Positions 1 through 8,564 are shown, counted from the stretch's first letter. The stretch: DNA of 64,000 nucleotides from Taylorella equigenitalis ATCC 35865 (GCF_000276685.1 NC_018108.1:310001-374000), one strand, 5' to 3'. Notes: generated by a model not told the origin, from the letters alone. Translations and numbers: made by a program.

Positions 1-106
1 ATATACATATCCCAATGATTACGGACACTAAAGACAAAAATAATGTCATAGGAAGTGCAGTTATGCAATCCCTTAGTGCTTGGAGTAAAAGATCTAAACT
101 TTCCAT
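1..106 (-). CDS. hisM: Basic amino-acid ABC transporter permease HisM-like, 5' part only
   Basis: Reading leftward on the minus strand, an ATG at 106-104 opens a frame that stays open to the window edge (35 codons). It starts MESLDLLLQA and moves into a hydrophobic run (PMTLFLSLVSVIIGICI) like the first membrane segment of HisM-type permeases. Its ATG shares one base with the TAA stop of the hisQ-like gene upstream (TAATG), a typical overlap for genes translated together. HisM pairs with HisQ to form the two-subunit membrane channel of histidine/lysine/arginine importers. The assignment rests mainly on position next to hisQ; the visible part is too short for a firm family call. Confidence 0.6.
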   Translation of the reverse strand, partial: MESLDLLLQALRDCITALPMTLFLSLVSVIIGICI

Positions 107-810
107 TAAACCTCTACTCCTTTAAGTACACCTCTTGAATAATGAACCTCTAAATATTTAAATAGACTCAACGAAAGCCAAGATGCTATTAGGAAAATTA
201 GGGCAGAAAGCAGATTAAATGCAAAAGATAAATGAGTAGCAGAACCCGCATTATGTGCAATTAAAGTCATATCCTCAAGACCAATCAAGGACACTAAAGC
301 AGTAGCTTTATTTAATACTAACCAATTGTTTTTCATGCCAGGAATTGCAAAACGCATCATAAGTGGAAATATGATGCGAGAAGATACTTGCATCTTACTC
401 ATACCGTAGGCTTCTCCAGCTTCGATAGACCCTTTTGGTATAGCTAAAATAGCACCCCTAAATGTTTCAGTAAAAAAAGCACCATAAATAAAACTTAGAG
501 TTAGAACACCTGCAAAAAATGGACTAATCTCAATATAATCCCAATCAAAATATTCTGTTACTTGATTTAGACCTATCTGGATGCTATAAAAAATCATGAG
601 CATCCAGACTATATCTGGTACTCCACGTACAAAGGTAGAATAGAAAGTGCCTATAAAACTAATAATGCGATTCTTTGAAAGTCTAAATAAGGCCCCTATA
701 AAGCCAATTACAACTGCCAGTATGACAGAGAGTAGTGCGACTTCTAGAGTGACTAAAGCTCCTTCTAGAACTCTGGGTAAATAATCAAGAAAAACATCAA
801 AATCTGACAT
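106..810 (-). CDS. hisQ: Basic amino-acid ABC transporter permease HisQ-like
   Basis: Inner-membrane permease subunit of a histidine/lysine/arginine/ornithine ABC importer. The product has several membrane helices, closely follows HisQ (segments such as LSKNRI, RGVPDIV, FIYGAFFTETFRGA, NNW and ALVSLIGLED), and carries the EAA loop that contacts the ATPase (EAGEAYGMSK, near residues 130-140). I chose ATG 810 (234 aa); a TTG two codons upstream (816) would add two residues. It overlaps hisM by one base and is divergent from the binding-protein gene at 946, so importer parts sit on both sides of one intergenic region. No ATPase (hisP) gene is visible in the window. HisQ as opposed to a generic amino-acid permease is likely from similarity; the substrate is inferred. 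Confidence 0.85.
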   Translation of the reverse strand: MSDFDVFLDYLPRVLEGALVTLEVALLSVILAVVIGFIGALFRLSKNRIISFIGTFYSTFVRGVPDIVWMLMIFYSIQIGLNQVTEYFDWDYIEISPFFAGVLTLSFIYGAFFTETFRGAILAIPKGSIEAGEAYGMSKMQVSSRIIFPLMMRFAIPGMKNNWLVLNKATALVSLIGLEDMTLIAHNAGSATHLSFAFNLLSALIFLIASWLSLSLFKYLEVHYSRGVLKGVEV

Positions 811-889
811 TAACAACTATTATGAACTGTGAAATAGCAATTATTATAGATATACATTAATAAAAATAGTTGGTATTTTTACCCATATC

Positions 890-939
890 TATAATGTTAG
901 CTTGTGATATATTCAATTTACTAATTCAAATTTGAAGGG
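890..939 (+). promoter_or_regulatory. -10 box and strong ribosome binding site for the binding-protein gene
   Basis: A perfect TATAAT stands at 890-895 and a strong Shine-Dalgarno (GAAGGGGG, about 932-939) lies just before ATG 946. I see no convincing -35 at the usual spacing. The 135-bp divergent region 811-945 must also drive hisQ-hisM on the minus strand. Confidence 0.4.
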
Positions 940-945
940 GGTTTT

Positions 946-1725
946 ATGACTCTAATTAGAAAAGTTTTACTTGCAGGGTTTATGGCTTCTACTATGGCTG
1001 GAGCCGTTCATGCAGAAGATAAAGTTATTAGATTTGGCTCAGATGCTACTTATGCACCTTTTGAGTATATGAATGCTGAGGGTGAGGTTATAGGTTTCGA
1101 TATTGATATCGCTAAGGCTATGTGTGAGCGCATGAAAGCTAAGTGTACATTCCAAAACCAAGCTTGGGACGGTATTATCCCTGCATTACGTGCTAAAAAA
1201 TTCGATGTAATTGCTTCATCTATGAGCATCACTCCAGAGCGTCAAAAAGCTGTTGCATTCACAAAAATGATTTGGAATTCACCTAACCCACTTGTAGGTA
1301 AAAAGGGTGCTACAGCTCAGCCTACAGTTGAAGGCACTAAAGGTAAAGTAATAGGCGTTCAGCAAGCGACAATCCAAGATAGATATGCTACTAAGTATTT
1401 CAAAGATGCTCAAATAAAGCGTTATAAAACTTTCGATGATGCTTTAAATGATTTGGTTTTAGGTAGAGTTGAACTTGTGTTCTGTGACGTTGGTGTGGGT
1501 GATGAGTTCTTAAAATCATCAAAAGGTGCGGATTTCGAATTTATCGGTGATGCAGTTTTATCAAAAGATGACCCAGAGATTTTTGGTGTAGGTACTGGTT
1601 TTGCAGTACGTAAGCAGGACAAAGAATTGTTAGAATCTTTAAACAAAGCTTTCGACGAAGTTCGTGCAGATGGTACATACGACAAAATTCAAAAACAATA
1701 CTTTAAAGTAGACATGTATCAGTAA
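946..1725 (+). CDS. Periplasmic basic amino-acid binding protein (HisJ/ArgT family)
   Basis: Periplasmic solute-binding protein for a polar amino-acid ABC importer. Residues 1-23 are a signal peptide ending AVHA before EDKV. The mature part has the family opening (IRFGSDATYAPFEY) and the ligand-site pattern GFDIDIAKAMCERM, followed by WDGIIPALRAKKFDVIAS and MSITPERQKAV, all characteristic of the HisJ/ArgT (LAO) family. Length 259 aa is normal. It is divergent from hisQ-hisM and probably delivers ligand to that permease. A strong Shine-Dalgarno supports the start. The family is secure; whether it prefers histidine, arginine, lysine or ornithine cannot be read from the sequence. Confidence 0.9.
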   Translation: MTLIRKVLLAGFMASTMAGAVHAEDKVIRFGSDATYAPFEYMNAEGEVIGFDIDIAKAMCERMKAKCTFQNQAWDGIIPALRAKKFDVIASSMSITPERQKAVAFTKMIWNSPNPLVGKKGATAQPTVEGTKGKVIGVQQATIQDRYATKYFKDAQIKRYKTFDDALNDLVLGRVELVFCDVGVGDEFLKSSKGADFEFIGDAVLSKDDPEIFGVGTGFAVRKQDKELLESLNKAFDEVRADGTYDKIQKQYFKVDMYQ

Positions 1726-1728
1726 CTT

Positions 1729-2715
1729 TTACTTCATCCATGTCTCTGCAGGGGTCTCATCAGACCCCTCTTTAGTATCTGCGTTCTCCTGATCTTCTCT
1801 ATCTAAATTCCAAATTTCAGTCTCTTGAGCCTCAGCCCAGTCAGCAGGACTTAATTCATCCTTCCAAGCTACAGTGATATCAGGTGTGTTTTGTGCAGTA
1901 GTGACAATGCTCTCTTTTTCTACATCAGGAGTTGAATCTGAAACGATAGGAGGTGAGTTAAATTTCTTAATAATTTGCCTAAAATCATCTACAAGTGGCA
2001 TAGATGAAATATATACTAGTACCAGCCCAACATAAATCGTAAATGAAAATCCAAAATATTTATACCCAATAGCACCACTTACACCGCCAATAAAAAACAA
2101 TATCAGGACCTCAACAAGAAGCCAAAGTTTTTTCATGTTTGCTCGGACAGGACTAACCTTAGGACCTGTGTGGTGTGCTCGATTCCAGTAAAACGCTTTT
2201 CCTAACTCGATACCAATATCTGTCACGGTCCCTGTCATATGAGTAGACCGCAGTTTAAAATTGGAAATGTCGGTGATAATGGCATTTTGTAGACCCATAA
2301 TAAAGCAAAGAGTCGCAACTGTGAAAGGTGTCCAAAGCCAAGAAACGTTTAGTTGCAAGCCATCCATAACACCAAAAAATATAAGACCATTTGCTTCTAT
2401 AAATATTGGCAATGCATATTCACTTTGTAAAAATCGGTGCCTAGCAAAATTAATAATCATAGAGGTGCATGCCGAGCCAGCTATAAAAGCCATCAAAGCT
2501 CCCAACCCCCAAAAGAAATACTCCAGGTCACCAATAGTAAGCATATCGGCCATATGAGAAACTATGCCAGTCATATGTGATGTATATTCACCTACAGCAA
2601 AAAATCCCCCCGCATTTACAGCTCCCGCAACAAAGGACAAAAAGCATGCTAATTCAGCATTTGCTGAATAAGTTCTAGCTTTGCCTGTAAGTCGGCGTGA
2701 ATAATGGGCTAACAT
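1729..2715 (-). CDS. YoaK/DUF1275 family membrane protein
   Basis: Multi-helix inner-membrane protein of the YoaK (DUF1275) family, function unknown. The family signature is visible near residues 31-50: GAVNAGGF followed by TSHMTG, and again later as STHMTGTVTDIGIELG. After the last helix (about residue 240) comes a hydrophilic, acidic tail of about 85 residues rich in E and D, which is longer than in typical YoaK proteins. It converges on the binding-protein gene with only 3 bp between stops. The start ATG at 2715 is the only good candidate; its Shine-Dalgarno is weak. Confidence 0.8.
   Translation of the reverse strand: MLAHYSRRLTGKARTYSANAELACFLSFVAGAVNAGGFFAVGEYTSHMTGIVSHMADMLTIGDLEYFFWGLGALMAFIAGSACTSMIINFARHRFLQSEYALPIFIEANGLIFFGVMDGLQLNVSWLWTPFTVATLCFIMGLQNAIITDISNFKLRSTHMTGTVTDIGIELGKAFYWNRAHHTGPKVSPVRANMKKLWLLVEVLILFFIGGVSGAIGYKYFGFSFTIYVGLVLVYISSMPLVDDFRQIIKKFNSPPIVSDSTPDVEKESIVTTAQNTPDITVAWKDELSPADWAEAQETEIWNLDREDQENADTKEGSDETPAETWMK
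1750..1769 (+). terminator. Hairpin behind the binding-protein gene
   Basis: AGGGGTCT, loop CATC, AGACCCCT form a perfect 8-bp stem 24 bp past the binding-protein stop, followed by CTTTAG. The T run is short, so it may be a weak terminator. It lies inside the 3' coding end of the convergent DUF1275 gene. Confidence 0.45.
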
Positions 2716-2821
2716 CTTTTAAATATACATAAATTACGTTTAACTTCTGTGAAGATTAAATTGCAGAAATCACTTAGACTTATTATTATTAATTATTTAA
2801 ATTTAATCCCATAACATAATA

Positions 2822-3814
2822 ATGCAAATTAAAACTATTTCAAGGCATGCCCTAGATAAATGGAACGTAAATATGGCACTTGAGCTATTCGAAATGCCAT
2901 TTATGGATCTTATATTCTTAGCTCAAAAAATTCATCGTGAATATCATGATCCTAATAAAGTTCAACTTTCCACATTGATGTCCATAAAAACTGGTGCCTG
3001 TCCTGAAGACTGTAAGTATTGTCCCCAATCAAATCGATATCAAACGCATGTAGAAAAAGAAAAATTATTGGCTGTTGAGGAAGTTATTGAGGCCGCCAAA
3101 GTAGCTAAGGCTTCGGGGGCTACTAGGTTTTGCATGGGTGCCGCTTGGAGAGGCCCTAAGGATCAACATCTTGAAGTGGTCAAAGAAATGGTACGTGCCG
3201 TAAAAGATTTGGGCATGGAGACCTGTGTGACTTTAGGCATGTTAAAAGAAGGACAAGCGGAAGAGCTTAAAGAAGCTGGACTTGATTACTACAACCATAA
3301 TTTAGACACATCCCCTGAATTTTATGGTGAGATTATCACGACCCGTACATATGAAGACAGACTAAACACGCTTCAAAAGGTCCGAGATGCAGGTATTAAG
3401 ATCTGTTGTGGGGGAATTGTAGGTATGGGAGAATCAAGAGCACAGAGGGCAGGGCTTTTGGTACAGTTAGCAAATCTGAATCCGCCTCCAGAGTCGGTAC
3501 CAATTAATCAACTTATCAAGGTGCCAGGTACACCTTTAGAAAGTGTTGATGATTTAGATCAGTTTGAGTTTATACGAACCATTGCCGTAGCTCGAATTAT
3601 GATGCCTAAATCAATTGTGCGTCTTTCTGCAGGACGTGAACAAATGCCTGAAACTATGCAAGCTTTATGTTTTATGGCTGGAGCCAGTGCTATGTTTTAT
3701 GGTGAATGTTTACTCACTACCTCTAATCCGCAGATAACTGCGGATAGAGCTTTAATGAGTAATTTGAAGATGGAACCAGTCGCAGCTGGAATTCAAGCAG
3801 GACTTAGTCTTTAG
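2822..3814 (+). CDS. bioB: Biotin synthase
   Basis: Radical-SAM enzyme that inserts sulfur into dethiobiotin, the last step of biotin synthesis. The radical-SAM cysteines are C60, C64 and C67 in [14 protein letters not shown]. The family motifs [28 protein letters not shown] and RLSAGRE are all present. Length is 330 aa, close to the usual 330-350. The ATG at 2822 has no clear Shine-Dalgarno, but the residues before ELFE align with E. coli BioB (W then seven residues then ELFE), so this start is preferred over ATG 2873. No other bio genes are nearby. Its 3' end overlaps the convergent usp gene by 11 bp. Confidence 0.97.
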   Translation: MQIKTISRHALDKWNVNMALELFEMPFMDLIFLAQKIHREYHDPNKVQLSTLMSIKTGACPEDCKYCPQSNRYQTHVEKEKLLAVEEVIEAAKVAKASGATRFCMGAAWRGPKDQHLEVVKEMVRAVKDLGMETCVTLGMLKEGQAEELKEAGLDYYNHNLDTSPEFYGEIITTRTYEDRLNTLQKVRDAGIKICCGGIVGMGESRAQRAGLLVQLANLNPPPESVPINQLIKVPGTPLESVDDLDQFEFIRTIAVARIMMPKSIVRLSAGREQMPETMQALCFMAGASAMFYGECLLTTSNPQITADRALMSNLKMEPVAAGIQAGLSL

Positions 3815-4289
3815 ATTTCTCTGAGGATTCTGTTTTTTCTGGAGTCCTATAAACCATAACAGAAACTTTTGCTAGAGATATAACTTTATTAGTCACGCTT
3901 CCAAGAAGTAGACTAGATAAACCGCTTCGACCATGTGTAGCCATATAGATTAGATCGCAATTTTGCTCTTCAGCTATGGCTACGATGCCTTCAGCTACGT
4001 TATAGTTACCGCTTATTATGGAAGTAAATTTAATTTGTTGAGCATTTGCGTAATCTAGAATAGGCTCAAGATATTCTTTAGCTTCTTGCTGTGCCGCCTC
4101 TTCAAAATCTCCATCTGATATGGCGTACGAAGCAACCATGCCATCAAATCCAATTAATGTAGAAAACGGTTGGGTTACATTAAGGGCTACAACTTCTGCA
4201 CCCATAACCTTCGCTAGTTCGATACCTGCTTTAGCTGCCTCAAGAGATATTTCAGATCCGTCTACTGGCAGTAAAATTCGTTTGTACAT
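3804..4289 (-). CDS. Universal stress protein, UspA family
   Basis: Cytoplasmic Usp-fold protein of 161 aa. The N-terminus [11 protein letters not shown] and the C-terminal nucleotide-binding pattern ATHGRSG then [10 protein letters not shown] (A117, G120, G130-S131) match the ATP-binding branch of the family. Members of this group are induced under stress and bind ATP; a specific role cannot be given. The gene is alone on the minus strand between convergent bioB and the fabI-dnaQ operon, with its stop inside the bioB 3' end. Confidence 0.9.
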   Translation of the reverse strand: MYKRILLPVDGSEISLEAAKAGIELAKVMGAEVVALNVTQPFSTLIGFDGMVASYAISDGDFEEAAQQEAKEYLEPILDYANAQQIKFTSIISGNYNVAEGIVAIAEEQNCDLIYMATHGRSGLSSLLLGSVTNKVISLAKVSVMVYRTPEKTESSEKSKD

Positions 4290-4349
4290 ACTGTTCTCCC
4301 TTTGAAGTATGAGTTAATTTTACCACTTTAGAGACTAATACCCTTACAC

Positions 4350-4910
4350 TCATATAGGGATTTCTTCTTGTCCCATATTTAATCTTATAAATAGATCAGC
4401 AAGCATGCGTGCATCAATCAAAGCTCCATGTGGATTACGATGCAAAGCAGGATTATAGTCAGACCTAACTAAGGTTTTGTAAAGTGCATCTAAAGAATAT
4501 CTTTGATTGGGATGTAATTTTTTTGGAAGTTTCATCCGACCCAAAATAACAGTATCGATTACATCGACTACAAATTCGTTTAACTTAGGTTGACCTGAAA
4601 TTTTGAACTCATAATTCAAAAATCCCATATCGAAAGGTGCGTTATGTATGACTAAAGTGGAACCATATAAAAAATCAATAATTTCATCCACACAATCAGC
4701 AAATCTAGGCTTATCTAAAAGAAATTCATCTGAAATTTTGTGTACTCTAAATGCCCCAAAGTCTGAACGCCTATCAGGATTGAAATACATATGTAGTTCA
4801 CGACCAGACTTTTGCCCACAAATTACTTCTACACATCCAAGCTCAATAATGCGATGACCTAAATAATATTTAGAACCCGTAGTTTCAGTGTCCAAGCACA
4901 CATATCGCAT
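4350..4910 (-). CDS. DnaQ-like 3'-5' exonuclease, short paralogue without polymerase-binding tail
   Basis: DEDDh exonuclease of 186 aa. Catalytic residues are all present: D7 and E9 (DTETTG), D94 (NAPFDMGF), H161 and D166 (HGALIDA). It is a tandem paralogue of the dnaQ gene directly upstream; the two share the segments CLDTETTG, GHR, IIELGC, YFNP, FLLDKP/FLSDKP and FDMGFLNYE. The protein ends at GQEEIPI, exactly where the beta-clamp-binding motif of DnaQ lies, and lacks the C-terminal alpha-binding segment. It should therefore be an active proofreading-type nuclease but not a standard polymerase III subunit. Its ATG follows the dnaQ stop without a gap, so it is probably cotranslated in the fabI operon. 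Role unknown. Confidence 0.85.
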   Translation of the reverse strand: MRYVCLDTETTGSKYYLGHRIIELGCVEVICGQKSGRELHMYFNPDRRSDFGAFRVHKISDEFLLDKPRFADCVDEIIDFLYGSTLVIHNAPFDMGFLNYEFKISGQPKLNEFVVDVIDTVILGRMKLPKKLHPNQRYSLDALYKTLVRSDYNPALHRNPHGALIDARMLADLFIRLNMGQEEIPI

Positions 4911-5630
4911 TTACCAATTTATCTCTTTTTTTATTTCTTTTGACAGGGTGGCAATGTAATCGTTGTGAGCTGCAATTTCTTCTTCGCTAGCTTTGATTAG
5001 CTTGAGATTCAATTTAGACAAGTCAATATTTTGAGAGCTAAAACCTAAATCATCGCTAGCTTCTGATCTAGCTGAAGTTTCAAGAAATATCTCATTTTGC
5101 CCAGAGTTAAGTTTAATAAAAACTTTTGCAAGCATGACAGCATCGAGAAGTGCTCCATGTAGCTCCCTGTCTGTGTTCTGCTTATAACTTTCATCAACTA
5201 AATCTTTATAAAGTTTATTTAGTGTGATTACGGCTGATGAGAAGCCATTTTCTCTAGCTAGTTCGCGTGTATCAATTACAGGATTATGTATAAATGTTTC
5301 TAGCTTGGGTTTTCCGCATAAGGATAATTCATAATTAAGAAAACCCATATCAAATTCTGCATTATGAATTACTAATTGGGCATCTTTTAAATACTCAATT
5401 ATCTTATCTGCTTTATCTGAAAATAAAGGCTTATCGGATAAAAATTCGTTACTAATACCGTGAACCTTAAGGGCTTCCTCATCAACCTCTCTTTCTGGAT
5501 TGAAGTAGATTTGAAGATTATTGCCGGTTAATAATCCATCAATAATCTCACAACAACCAAGTTCGATTACTCGGTGCCCATCCTTCCAAGAAAGCCCCGT
5601 GGTTTCAGTATCTAGACAGATTTGACGCAT
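4911..5630 (-). CDS. dnaQ: DNA polymerase III epsilon subunit (proofreading exonuclease)
   Basis: Replicative proofreading 3'-5' exonuclease, 239 aa. DEDDh residues are D7, E9 (DTETTG), D94 (AEFDMGF), H158 and D163 (LHGALLDA). After the catalytic domain comes GQNEIFLE, in the place of the clamp-binding motif, then a linker and a C-terminal part with EEEIAAHNDY, which resembles the alpha-binding tail of E. coli epsilon. This marks it as the true epsilon compared with its shorter neighbour. The ATG overlaps the fabI stop by one base (TAATG). The segment where E. coli has NSLDAL reads ITLNKLY, a local divergence that the short paralogue does not share. Confidence 0.92.
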   Translation of the reverse strand: MRQICLDTETTGLSWKDGHRVIELGCCEIIDGLLTGNNLQIYFNPEREVDEEALKVHGISNEFLSDKPLFSDKADKIIEYLKDAQLVIHNAEFDMGFLNYELSLCGKPKLETFIHNPVIDTRELARENGFSSAVITLNKLYKDLVDESYKQNTDRELHGALLDAVMLAKVFIKLNSGQNEIFLETSARSEASDDLGFSSQNIDLSKLNLKLIKASEEEIAAHNDYIATLSKEIKKEINW

Positions 5631-6415
5631 TATTCTGCCATGCCAGGTATGACGGCGTGAAAACCATTATCCACATGGATAATTTCACCTGTTATACCTT
5701 TAGACAATGGTGATAGAAGAAACGCAGCCACATTACCCACTTCTTCAATGGTAATATTTCTGCGCATAGGAGCATTAGCTGCAACGTAGTCTAAAATTTT
5801 TCCAAAACCTTTGATTCCAGAAGCGGCTAGAGTTTTAATAGGGCCTGCAGAAATAGCATTACAATTCACGCCTCGAGGGCCAAGGTCAGCAGCAAGGTAG
5901 CGTACAGTGGCTTCTAGAGCGGCTTTCGCTACTCCCATAGTATTGTAGTTAGTGATTACCTTTTCGGAGCCGAGATACGTTAAGGTCAGTATGGACCCTT
6001 GAGATTTCTCCAAGTATGGCAATGCCTCTTTTGCCAATGCAGGAAAACTATATGCTGAAATATCATGAGCAATTTTAAAAGCCTCTCTGCTTAAACCGTC
6101 AAGGAATTCACCCGCAATAGATTCGCGAGTAGCAAATCCTATCGAATGTACAAGTCCGTCAATTGTTCCCCATCTTTCACCGATCGTGGATATAGCATTT
6201 TTGATTTCGTCATCACTTGAAACATCACAAGAGATAACAAAATCACTACCAAATCCTGATGCTAAATCCTGGACACGCTCTTTAAACCTATCTCCTACGT
6301 ATGTAAACGCAAGTTCTGCACCTTGCTCATGACATGCTTTGGCAATGCCATAAGCTATGGAACGGTCTGAAATTAATCCTGTGATTACTATTTTTTTATT
6401 ATCTAGAAATCCCAT
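5630..6415 (-). CDS. fabI: Enoyl-[acyl-carrier-protein] reductase FabI
   Basis: NADH-dependent enoyl-ACP reductase of type II fatty-acid synthesis, 261 aa. The atypical short-chain dehydrogenase nucleotide site is visible (VITGLISDRSIAYGIA), as are the catalytic residues Y147, Y157 and K164 in TYLGS and YNTMGVAK, matching E. coli Y146, Y156 and K163. The substrate loop ISAGPIKTLAASGIKGF is intact. It heads an operon with dnaQ and the dnaQ paralogue, with overlapping or abutting starts and stops. Confidence 0.97.
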   Translation of the reverse strand: MGFLDNKKIVITGLISDRSIAYGIAKACHEQGAELAFTYVGDRFKERVQDLASGFGSDFVISCDVSSDDEIKNAISTIGERWGTIDGLVHSIGFATRESIAGEFLDGLSREAFKIAHDISAYSFPALAKEALPYLEKSQGSILTLTYLGSEKVITNYNTMGVAKAALEATVRYLAADLGPRGVNCNAISAGPIKTLAASGIKGFGKILDYVAANAPMRRNITIEEVGNVAAFLLSPLSKGITGEIIHVDNGFHAVIPGMAE

Positions 6416-6547
6416 GGTTTATCCTTATATTAAATTCTAAAAATTGAGTTTATCTTATCATACCCATTTATTTTGTTGATTTCGATTTTAATAATAGTGA
6501 CACAATGGGGAATTAGTCTTATATAACCTTTTTAAGGAGACAAGAAA

Positions 6548-6721
6548 ATGAAATTACTAAATCGTTTCCGTAATGAGTTTAGATCTCAAGACAGCACTAA
6601 ATCAGCACCTGAAACTTCCATTGATCAGGATATTCAGAAAGTGGTAAATGAATTGGCTCAGTCTATATTGCCTAGCAAAGATGAGACTATAAAACCTTTG
6701 TTGGAAGTTAGTCTTAAGTGA
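6548..6721 (+). CDS. Small hypothetical protein, 57 aa
   Basis: An ATG at 6548 follows a strong Shine-Dalgarno (AAGGAGA, 6534-6540, 7-base gap) and opens 57 codons ending TGA. The product begins MKLLNRFRNEFRSQ, then a polar middle (TKSAPETSIDQD), then a likely amphipathic helix (IQKVVNELAQSILP). No membrane segment, signal or motif is seen and I do not recognise it. A possible -10 (TATAAC, about 6522-6527) lies before it. It stands alone between divergent fabI and convergent purU. The ribosome site and own promoter argue for a real gene. Confidence 0.6.
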   Translation: MKLLNRFRNEFRSQDSTKSAPETSIDQDIQKVVNELAQSILPSKDETIKPLLEVSLK

Positions 6722-6767
6722 ATTCTTAGGGGCAGTTTTCATTAACCGTCCCTAAATCAATTCTTAA

Positions 6768-7613
6768 TTAATCAAACACTACTGTTTTATTGCCATTTAA
6801 GAGAATTCTGTGTTCTATATGACCTCTCACAGCACGAGATAGAACAAGGGATTCTATATCACTTCCTACTTGCACTAAATCCTCTGCGGTTTGTCTGTGA
6901 TCTACATGTTCAATTTCTTGTTCAATAATAGGTCCCTCATCTAAATCCGACGTGACGTAGTGTGCAGTAGCACCTATAATTTTTACTCCTCGTGCATATG
7001 CTTGGTGATATGGTTTAGCCCCCTTAAAGCTAGGTAGGAAGCTATGGTGTATATTTATAGCTTTACCATTTAAAGCCTTACACATATCGTTAGATAGAAT
7101 TTGCATATATCGAGCTAGAACAACTAAATCGACTTGCAGTTCGTCAACTAATTTAATAATTTGAGCTTCCTGTTCGGGTCTATTTTCCTTAGATACGGGC
7201 AAATGATAAAAAGGAATGCCATAACTTTTAGATAGCTTTTCAAATACCCTATGGTTAGACACAACACCTACAATATCAATAGGCAGATTTCCGCTTTTTG
7301 TTCTAAACAGCAAATCATTAAGGCAATGTCCTTGTTTGCTGACAAGTATCAGAACTTTGCTTTTGCGCTCCTTATCCCATATCTTCCAATTCATATTAAA
7401 TTCTTTGGCAATATTTTCAAAACTTTTCCCAAGTGTTTCTGCATCTGAGTTAGCCAATGAAAAGTGGATTCGTAAAAAGAAAGTTTGAGACTCGTGATCC
7501 CCAAATTGTTGAGAATCGATAATATTGCCCCCAAGATTTAGTAGAAATCCAGTAACAGTATGCACTATACCTGTACGGTCAGGGCAGGAAATTGTAAGAA
7601 TGTAGTGTTTCAT
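6768..7613 (-). CDS. purU: Formyltetrahydrofolate deformylase
   Basis: Hydrolyses 10-formyl-tetrahydrofolate to formate and tetrahydrofolate, balancing one-carbon pools. An N-terminal ACT regulatory domain (ILTISCPDRTGIVHTVTGFL) is followed by a formyltransferase domain with INIHHSFLPSFKGAKPYHQA and HYVTSDLDEGPIIEQ, which carry the catalytic N, H and D. With ATG 7613 the protein is 281 aa, the family length. An upstream start at 7631 would place six codons inside a terminator hairpin and is rejected. It fits with the folate genes gcvTHP, thyA and folA elsewhere in the window. Confidence 0.95.
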   Translation of the reverse strand: MKHYILTISCPDRTGIVHTVTGFLLNLGGNIIDSQQFGDHESQTFFLRIHFSLANSDAETLGKSFENIAKEFNMNWKIWDKERKSKVLILVSKQGHCLNDLLFRTKSGNLPIDIVGVVSNHRVFEKLSKSYGIPFYHLPVSKENRPEQEAQIIKLVDELQVDLVVLARYMQILSNDMCKALNGKAINIHHSFLPSFKGAKPYHQAYARGVKIIGATAHYVTSDLDEGPIIEQEIEHVDHRQTAEDLVQVGSDIESLVLSRAVRGHIEHRILLNGNKTVVFD

Positions 7614-7649
7614 TAAAATAAAAAAACCCAAAGCGGACCTGCTTTGGGT
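7614..7649 (-). terminator. Rho-independent terminator of the lipoprotein gene
   Basis: Read on the minus strand: ACCCAAAGC, a 6-base loop, GCTTTGGGT (7649-7626), then a T-rich run (7625-7614). It lies between the lipoprotein stop and the purU start, so purU needs its own promoter or readthrough. Confidence 0.85.
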
Positions 7650-7665
7650 GAAGAAATGAGAAAAA

Positions 7666-8058
7666 TTAACCTTTACCTAAGATTCCAGATTTGTAGGTAT
7701 CATTAGATTTACTAAAGCTGTAATTTTTAACTGTGCCGTTTTTATAGAATTCAAAAATAATGGATTTACCTTGGCTATCAGCACCAGATGAAAACATATC
7801 CACGATAGGGATAAAGTTGGTAGGGTGTGAAGTTGATTCGCCATACTGATATGTCCAAATTTCATATCCGTTTGAAAGGCTTACAGAATTAGGCTCTCCG
7901 TAAAGTGCTTTTATATCGTATTTAGTAGTTTTGCCTTTGATTATATTTTCTCTAAGTTCATCTGCTGTGACGTTTTTAATTGCAGGATTTCCTGAGCTTG
8001 CACAACCAGCCACGATAGCCGTACAAGCTATTACTGAAGCAAGTAAAATCTTTTTCAT
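7666..8058 (-). CDS. Small outer-membrane-type lipoprotein, SmpA/OmlA-like
   Basis: 130-aa lipoprotein. MKKILLASVIACTAIVAGC is a signal peptide with a lipobox (VAGC), so C19 becomes the lipidated first residue. The mature part has a pattern seen in small BamE/SmpA-fold lipoproteins: an N-terminal helix region (TADELRENIIKGKTTKYDIKALYGEPN) followed by strands with GYEIWTYQYG. The Shine-Dalgarno AGGGG before the ATG is good and a strong terminator follows. I would not call it BamE itself; the fold assignment is an inference. Confidence 0.75.
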   Translation of the reverse strand: MKKILLASVIACTAIVAGCASSGNPAIKNVTADELRENIIKGKTTKYDIKALYGEPNSVSLSNGYEIWTYQYGESTSHPTNFIPIVDMFSSGADSQGKSIIFEFYKNGTVKNYSFSKSNDTYKSGILGKG

Positions 8059-8179
8059 AATTAACCCCTATAAGTGTTATAGAAAAAATTATATTACAAC
8101 GTGTATCAAATTTAGATTGTAAATGATAGGGAGAAGAATAATTATTCAGCCCTTCCTTTTTTATTAAGCGAAAATATAT

Positions 8180-8564
8180 ATGGAAACACCAAATATAAGT
8201 CAACTTAACACTCAGGAAAGACGAGATCTTTTTAATTTTTTTCGTATTGCAACTACTCATCATAGCAATGCAATTGAAGGGCTATCGATGACTTTTGGTG
8301 AAACGAAGCAGTTATTGAGCAAAGGAGAAACTGCACCTAATAAACCATTGAAGGACAATTCGATTATTTTGGGGTTTGCAGAAGCATTTGATTCCGCCTT
8401 TAATTGAAAACGAGCAAAGAGAAGACTATATTAAATCCCTTTTTAGTGTTTCTCATCTTACAGATTTCCTACGAAAAGCTCATGTACGAAGCTATCAGAA
8501 CTTACTAGATATTGTTAAAGACCAATTCCAGAATAAGGCATCAACTAGGGATATATCACGTTGA
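8180..8564 (+). pseudogene. Fic-domain protein remnant with the catalytic core deleted
   Basis: The first frame (8180-8407) gives the N-terminus of a Fic protein, including the inhibitory-helix motif in HHSNAIEGLSMTFGETKQLL and LKDNSIILGFAEAFD. The second frame (8376-8564) gives what looks like the C-terminal part (PPLIENEQREDYIKSLF). The catalytic motif HPFxxGNGR and everything around it are missing, and the join near 8390-8410 shifts frame. Fic enzymes add AMP or other groups to target proteins, so this copy cannot be active. No Shine-Dalgarno precedes the ATG. The stretch 8565-8675 after it holds no gene I can support. Confidence 0.75.

Noticed and set aside
811-816. TTG start for hisQ at 816
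   Set aside because: It adds only two residues before a good ATG at 810 and has no ribosome site of its own.
6722-6767. Hairpin TTAGGG...CCCTAA after the small gene as a terminator
   Set aside because: The stem is imperfect, the loop large and no T run follows.
7614-7631. Longer purU start at 7631
   Set aside because: It would run through the T-run of the lipoprotein terminator; the ACT-domain opening begins at ATG 7613.
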